This document shows, in pieces, positions 6,522 through 8,946 of a stretch of DNA of 8,946 nt. Made by a program: the position numbers and the translations under genes. The notes under the pieces are model-generated. The model searched no databases, had not been told where the DNA came from, and saw only the letters and a program-made list of their open reading frames with translations. The stretch lies in the NCBI GenBank assembly GCA_946480675.1, contig CAMLKS010000072.1:1-8946 (forward strand). The letters are read 5' to 3'. Source of the stretch: an uncultured Bacteroidota bacterium. Its GTDB lineage: Bacteria > Bacteroidota > Bacteroidia > Chitinophagales > Chitinophagaceae. Each line of letters starts with the position of its first letter. Position 1 is the stretch's first letter.

Positions 6522-8714
6522 TTATGCTTCGTTGAGGCAGAAACCAATAGTATCTACAGCATATTGTTGATAGAAGGTATATGCGTAGGATACGAAAGGA
6601 TAACATAGCAACGTCTTGTCATATGCATATAGCCTTATGTTATATCCGCATTTGCGCACATTGTTTGTGGTCATAGACCAGTTACCGGTTTTGCCTATAC
6701 CCGGAACAGTGATCTGCGAACCGAAACTGCGAACAACACCGTCTACTTTGAATGTGGTGCTATCGCCACTGCGCAGTTGTATGAATTCGAACGCTACACT
6801 ATGGCAGTTGTTCTCATCATCGGCAAGGCTGTAAGTACCGGTTATGTCTGTTCCTTTTACCAGCGTACCGCAGTCTTCAGAACCATTTACCTTGATGCGT
6901 ACATCTTTAGGCGCATGCTTGTCAACCTTTATACGGCAGCGCTCACTGGTGAAGCCCTCAGATGTTTCGAGGTAAAACTCATATACATCTGAATCGGCAA
7001 CAGAGATAACGCCCAACAGGTCGCCATGCACGGTAACAATGGTTGGCGCATTATAATCTACCAGGTAGTGATAATTACCTGCAATATCCGGTGTGTTTGG
7101 CTCTATATATTGATTGAGCATACCACCAGCTATCACATTCTTCAGCACGGTAAATGGTGTGCTGACTGCAGCAAAGCTGCTATCGGGTTGCGATGCGCGT
7201 TTCAGCATTATTTTATACTGCAGCTGTGCGGCACCTACATTGTTTGAATCCGGATGCTCCGGTATCACGCCTGTGATAGGAATAGAACCATTGAATGAGA
7301 AGCCGTCGAAGTTATCTACCGTAGCATCAGGTGCATCCAGGGTCTTATCTATCTTACCGGTTATCTTGCTCACCTTTTTGGCCGGTATATTACCTATGGC
7401 TGTGATGATAGGTTTTTTACCTGTACCCTGCGTACCTTGCCTGTGGCGTATTTCTACCCAGGCTTCTTCCCAATCGCCCCAAGGCGCTACCCAACCCGGT
7501 TGGTTATCCGGCGGCAGCAGGTTCCACGATAGTATGGCGCGTACTTTTGCAAAGTAAGTTTCGCTGCATTTCTGTTTTTGATACTCGGTAAGATTTACCG
7601 GTAGCTCTACATGGTAAGACAACCCACCATTTGGCATAGGGGTTACATCGTGTACCTCTACAGATGAGGTACCCATGAATTGCCAACCGCTACCAAAGTC
7701 CATATAGAATGCTACATACTCCCTGCTGCCTTTGCTGCACAGGTTGCCAGCATAGCCCGATGGTTTTTTAAGATGTACGGTAGCATACAGGCGGTTGGTA
7801 TCCCGGTTGAGGCCTACGCATTTCACCTCTTCATAAGTAGTGTTGAATTTGGGTTTCAGTACAAAGTCTACCAGCTTGCTCAGGTTAATGCCACTCAGCT
7901 TCAAGCTGTTAGAAAGCTCGAAGGAAGGGGCGCCGGCATTCAGGGCTTTAGCTACTGTGGTGAAACCGATACGCTCTTCTTCTACCTCTTTGCTGTAAAG
8001 CTTCATCAGTTCCGGCAGCTCTATCTCCTCCGTTTTTAGCTCCAATGCCTGTGGTATCTGCGGTATTTTCTCAGCCAGCAATTTTATCTGGTCATCTTTC
8101 AGTGTAAGGCCTATGTCTTTCAGGTTGCCTTTCAGCCAGCATATCCAGCTATTTTTAGGCGCCAGTTGGATATTTACATCCAGCACATTGCCCCATACCG
8201 GTACATAATCGGGGTCATTTGCCGTTGGTGCAGTATTCCAGGAAAGGATGGCGCGGACGATAGGTAACACGGGTTTATCACCGCAGCAGCTGGTAACTTC
8301 AGGATTGAAAGCCTGGTTTACGGCGTAGCAGAGTGGATTGCTGGTAGTATGGCTGAAATCGTGTGCATCGAAGCTTACAATACCAAGGTCTTTCCATGTG
8401 CCATTTCGTTGATAGTCGATGTAGAAACGAACATACTCTTTGCTACCTGCGGTACATGGGCCGCCGCTGTAGCCGTTGTTCTGGTTAATTTTTACAATTG
8501 CGGTCAGTGTTTTCATTTGTGGGTTGTAGCCCACGCAAGTCACCTGTTCATAGGTCGTATTGCCGTTGATAATTTTCACCGGCTTGAACTCGTTGAACAG
8601 CGGATTCGTTTTAGATAGATTCCCAAAGTAGTTGGGATTTTGCAGCAGCAATAAGTGCATTTTTTCTCTCTCTTGTTGCACCCCTTGCAAGCTTTCTTTT
8701 TTAAGCGTTGCCAT
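6522..8714 (-). CDS. Large uncharacterised protein with two tandem copies of a Cys-containing domain
   Basis: I do not recognise a function for this 730-residue protein. An N-terminal charged helix (1-25) with no signal peptide or membrane segment is followed by domain copy 1 (52-187). A helical, Leu/Glu-rich linker (about 190-290, one Cys at 192) comes next, then domain copy 2 (291-427) and a C-terminal region (430-730) that reads as beta-strand rich and possibly immunoglobulin-like. The two copies share NTTYE.V.CVG, GY.G..C..GS.EYV.FY.D, an HD pair (His118-Asp119 and His355-Asp356), RAILSWN (154-160 and 392-398) and a WG near the end. There are 15 cysteines, several aligned between copies (60/299, 87/326, 143 or 144/383). 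I chose the ATG at 8714 rather than the open-frame Met at 8753: a good promoter lies between 8769 and 8776, its predicted start of transcription is downstream of 8753, and the extra 13 residues look unlike coding sequence. It is transcribed alone. Confidence 0.85.
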   Translation of the reverse strand: MATLKKESLQGVQQEREKMHLLLLQNPNYFGNLSKTNPLFNEFKPVKIINGNTTYEQVTCVGYNPQMKTLTAIVKINQNNGYSGGPCTAGSKEYVRFYIDYQRNGTWKDLGIVSFDAHDFSHTTSNPLCYAVNQAFNPEVTSCCGDKPVLPIVRAILSWNTAPTANDPDYVPVWGNVLDVNIQLAPKNSWICWLKGNLKDIGLTLKDDQIKLLAEKIPQIPQALELKTEEIELPELMKLYSKEVEEERIGFTTVAKALNAGAPSFELSNSLKLSGINLSKLVDFVLKPKFNTTYEEVKCVGLNRDTNRLYATVHLKKPSGYAGNLCSKGSREYVAFYMDFGSGWQFMGTSSVEVHDVTPMPNGGLSYHVELPVNLTEYQKQKCSETYFAKVRAILSWNLLPPDNQPGWVAPWGDWEEAWVEIRHRQGTQGTGKKPIITAIGNIPAKKVSKITGKIDKTLDAPDATVDNFDGFSFNGSIPITGVIPEHPDSNNVGAAQLQYKIMLKRASQPDSSFAAVSTPFTVLKNVIAGGMLNQYIEPNTPDIAGNYHYLVDYNAPTIVTVHGDLLGVISVADSDVYEFYLETSEGFTSERCRIKVDKHAPKDVRIKVNGSEDCGTLVKGTDITGTYSLADDENNCHSVAFEFIQLRSGDSTTFKVDGVVRSFGSQITVPGIGKTGNWSMTTNNVRKCGYNIRLYAYDKTLLCYPFVSYAYTFYQQYAVDTIGFCLNEA
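7434..7844 (-). repeat. Internal protein domain repeat, copy 2
   Basis: Residues 291-427 of the same protein: NTTYEEVKCVG, GYAGNLC, GSREYVAFYMD, the HD pair, RAILSWN and APWGD occur in the same order and at similar spacing as in copy 1. The segment between HD and RAILSWN is the least conserved and carries different cysteines. Confidence 0.8.
8154..8561 (-). repeat. Internal protein domain repeat, copy 1
   Basis: Residues 52-187 of the large uncharacterised protein. It aligns by eye with copy 2 along its full length, through NTTYEQVTCVG, GYSGGPC, GSKEYVRFYID, the HD pair, RAILSWN and PVWGN. The DNA has diverged, so this is an old domain duplication rather than a recent repeat. Confidence 0.8.
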
Positions 8715-8747
8715 AATATGTATTTTTTGGTGATGAAAAAATCCTCT

Positions 8748-8766
8748 ATACACTCCGGTAGTGTAT
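8748..8766. promoter_or_regulatory. Inverted repeat at the predicted transcription start of the large gene
   Basis: The perfect 7-bp arms ATACACT (8748-8754) and AGTGTAT (8760-8766) are separated by 5 bases. The element begins 2 bases downstream of the -7 box and covers the predicted transcription start. It could be an operator for a dimeric repressor, or form a small hairpin at the 5' end of the mRNA. Its role is inferred from position only. Confidence 0.4.
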
Positions 8767-8768
8767 TA

Positions 8769-8776
8769 CAAACATA
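8769..8776 (-). promoter_or_regulatory. Bacteroidota -7 promoter element for the large gene
   Basis: On the minus strand this reads TATGTTTG, an exact match to the Bacteroidota consensus TAnnTTTG. It would start transcription near 8762-8764, giving a 5' leader of about 50 bases before the ATG at 8714. No clear TTTG -33 element is seen at the expected distance upstream, so the call rests on the -7 box and position. Confidence 0.55.
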
Positions 8777-8881
8777 GAATAGGCAAGAAGCAGGATTATA
8801 AGCACTGATACTGGAAATGCATGTATTGGAAACTGAAAAATTATACGTAGAAATACGCATAGACATTACGGAAATCCCTGT

Positions 8882-8889
8882 TATTTTTG
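8882..8889 (+). promoter_or_regulatory. Candidate Bacteroidota -7 promoter element at the right edge
   Basis: The bases TATTTTTG match TAnnTTTG exactly and lie 19 bases before the ATG at 8909, which would give a short leader of about 13 bases. No -33 TTTG is visible at the usual spacing. The region is AT-rich, so a chance match is possible. Confidence 0.35.
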
Positions 8890-8908
8890 AATATTAAAAA
8901 ATTCTACA

Positions 8909-8946
8909 ATGGTCAAAAAACTTCTTATGCTCAAAATCCAATCGTT
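8909..8946 (+). CDS. Possible start of a new gene, cut by the window edge
   Basis: An ATG at 8909 opens a frame reading MVKKLLMLKIQS to the end of the window. Two lysines followed by hydrophobic residues could be the start of a signal peptide or of any basic N-terminus. An AT-rich leader and a -7-like box precede it, as is usual for Bacteroidota genes, and divergence from the large gene leaves room for it. With 12 complete codons no family can be named and the frame may be spurious. Confidence 0.35.
   Translation, partial: MVKKLLMLKIQS

Noticed and set aside
7114..7557. 147-residue plus-strand open frame inside the large gene
   Set aside because: It is antisense to the conserved repeat-domain protein, with no promoter or leader of its own and no recognisable motif.
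8715..8753. N-terminal extension of the large protein to the Met at 8753 (13 extra residues)
   Set aside because: It overlaps the inverted repeat beside the promoter, its sequence MYRGFFHHQKIHI is unlike a conserved N-terminus, and the ATG at 8714 has a typical AT-rich leader.

Overview
The window looks like chromosomal DNA from a member of the Bacteroidota, plausibly a Chitinophagaceae-type organism. This rests on the protein families, the absence of Shine-Dalgarno sequences before the genes, matches to the Bacteroidota -7 promoter element TAnnTTTG, and mixed-GC coding with AT-rich spacers. No mobile element, CRISPR array, tRNA or rRNA was seen. The gene order reads as ordinary chromosome with one unusual uncharacterised protein.

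Layout from left to right. A 5'-truncated TlpA-type thiol:disulfide oxidoreductase (1-863, +) ends at a strong hairpin terminator whose T-tract runs straight into the start codon of the next gene. That gene (979-1869, +) is an LpxH-like metallophosphoesterase. Four bases later comes a GTG-started MJ1255/VC2487-type glycosyltransferase (1874-2905, +), so the two probably form an envelope glycolipid or polysaccharide unit. On the minus strand, a polytopic membrane protein of unknown function (3828-4826) is followed 24 bases later by a PaaG-like enoyl-CoA hydratase/isomerase (3024-3803). A minus-strand intrinsic terminator closes that pair. Divergent from it is yifB/comM (4916-6460, +), an AAA+ ATPase of the Mg-chelatase-like family. 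It converges through a two-way terminator on a large minus-strand gene (6522-8714).

The large gene is the most unusual content. It encodes a 730-residue Cys-rich protein without a signal peptide, built from two copies of a domain of about 136 residues, a helical linker and a predicted beta-rich C-terminal half. I do not recognise a function. Its promoter region has an exact TAnnTTTG box with a 7-bp inverted repeat at the predicted transcription start. At the right edge, a possible new + strand gene starts at 8909 behind another exact TAnnTTTG box, but only 12 complete codons are visible.

The genes do not form one pathway. The confident units are the phosphoesterase/glycosyltransferase pair and, less surely, the membrane protein/PaaG-like pair.
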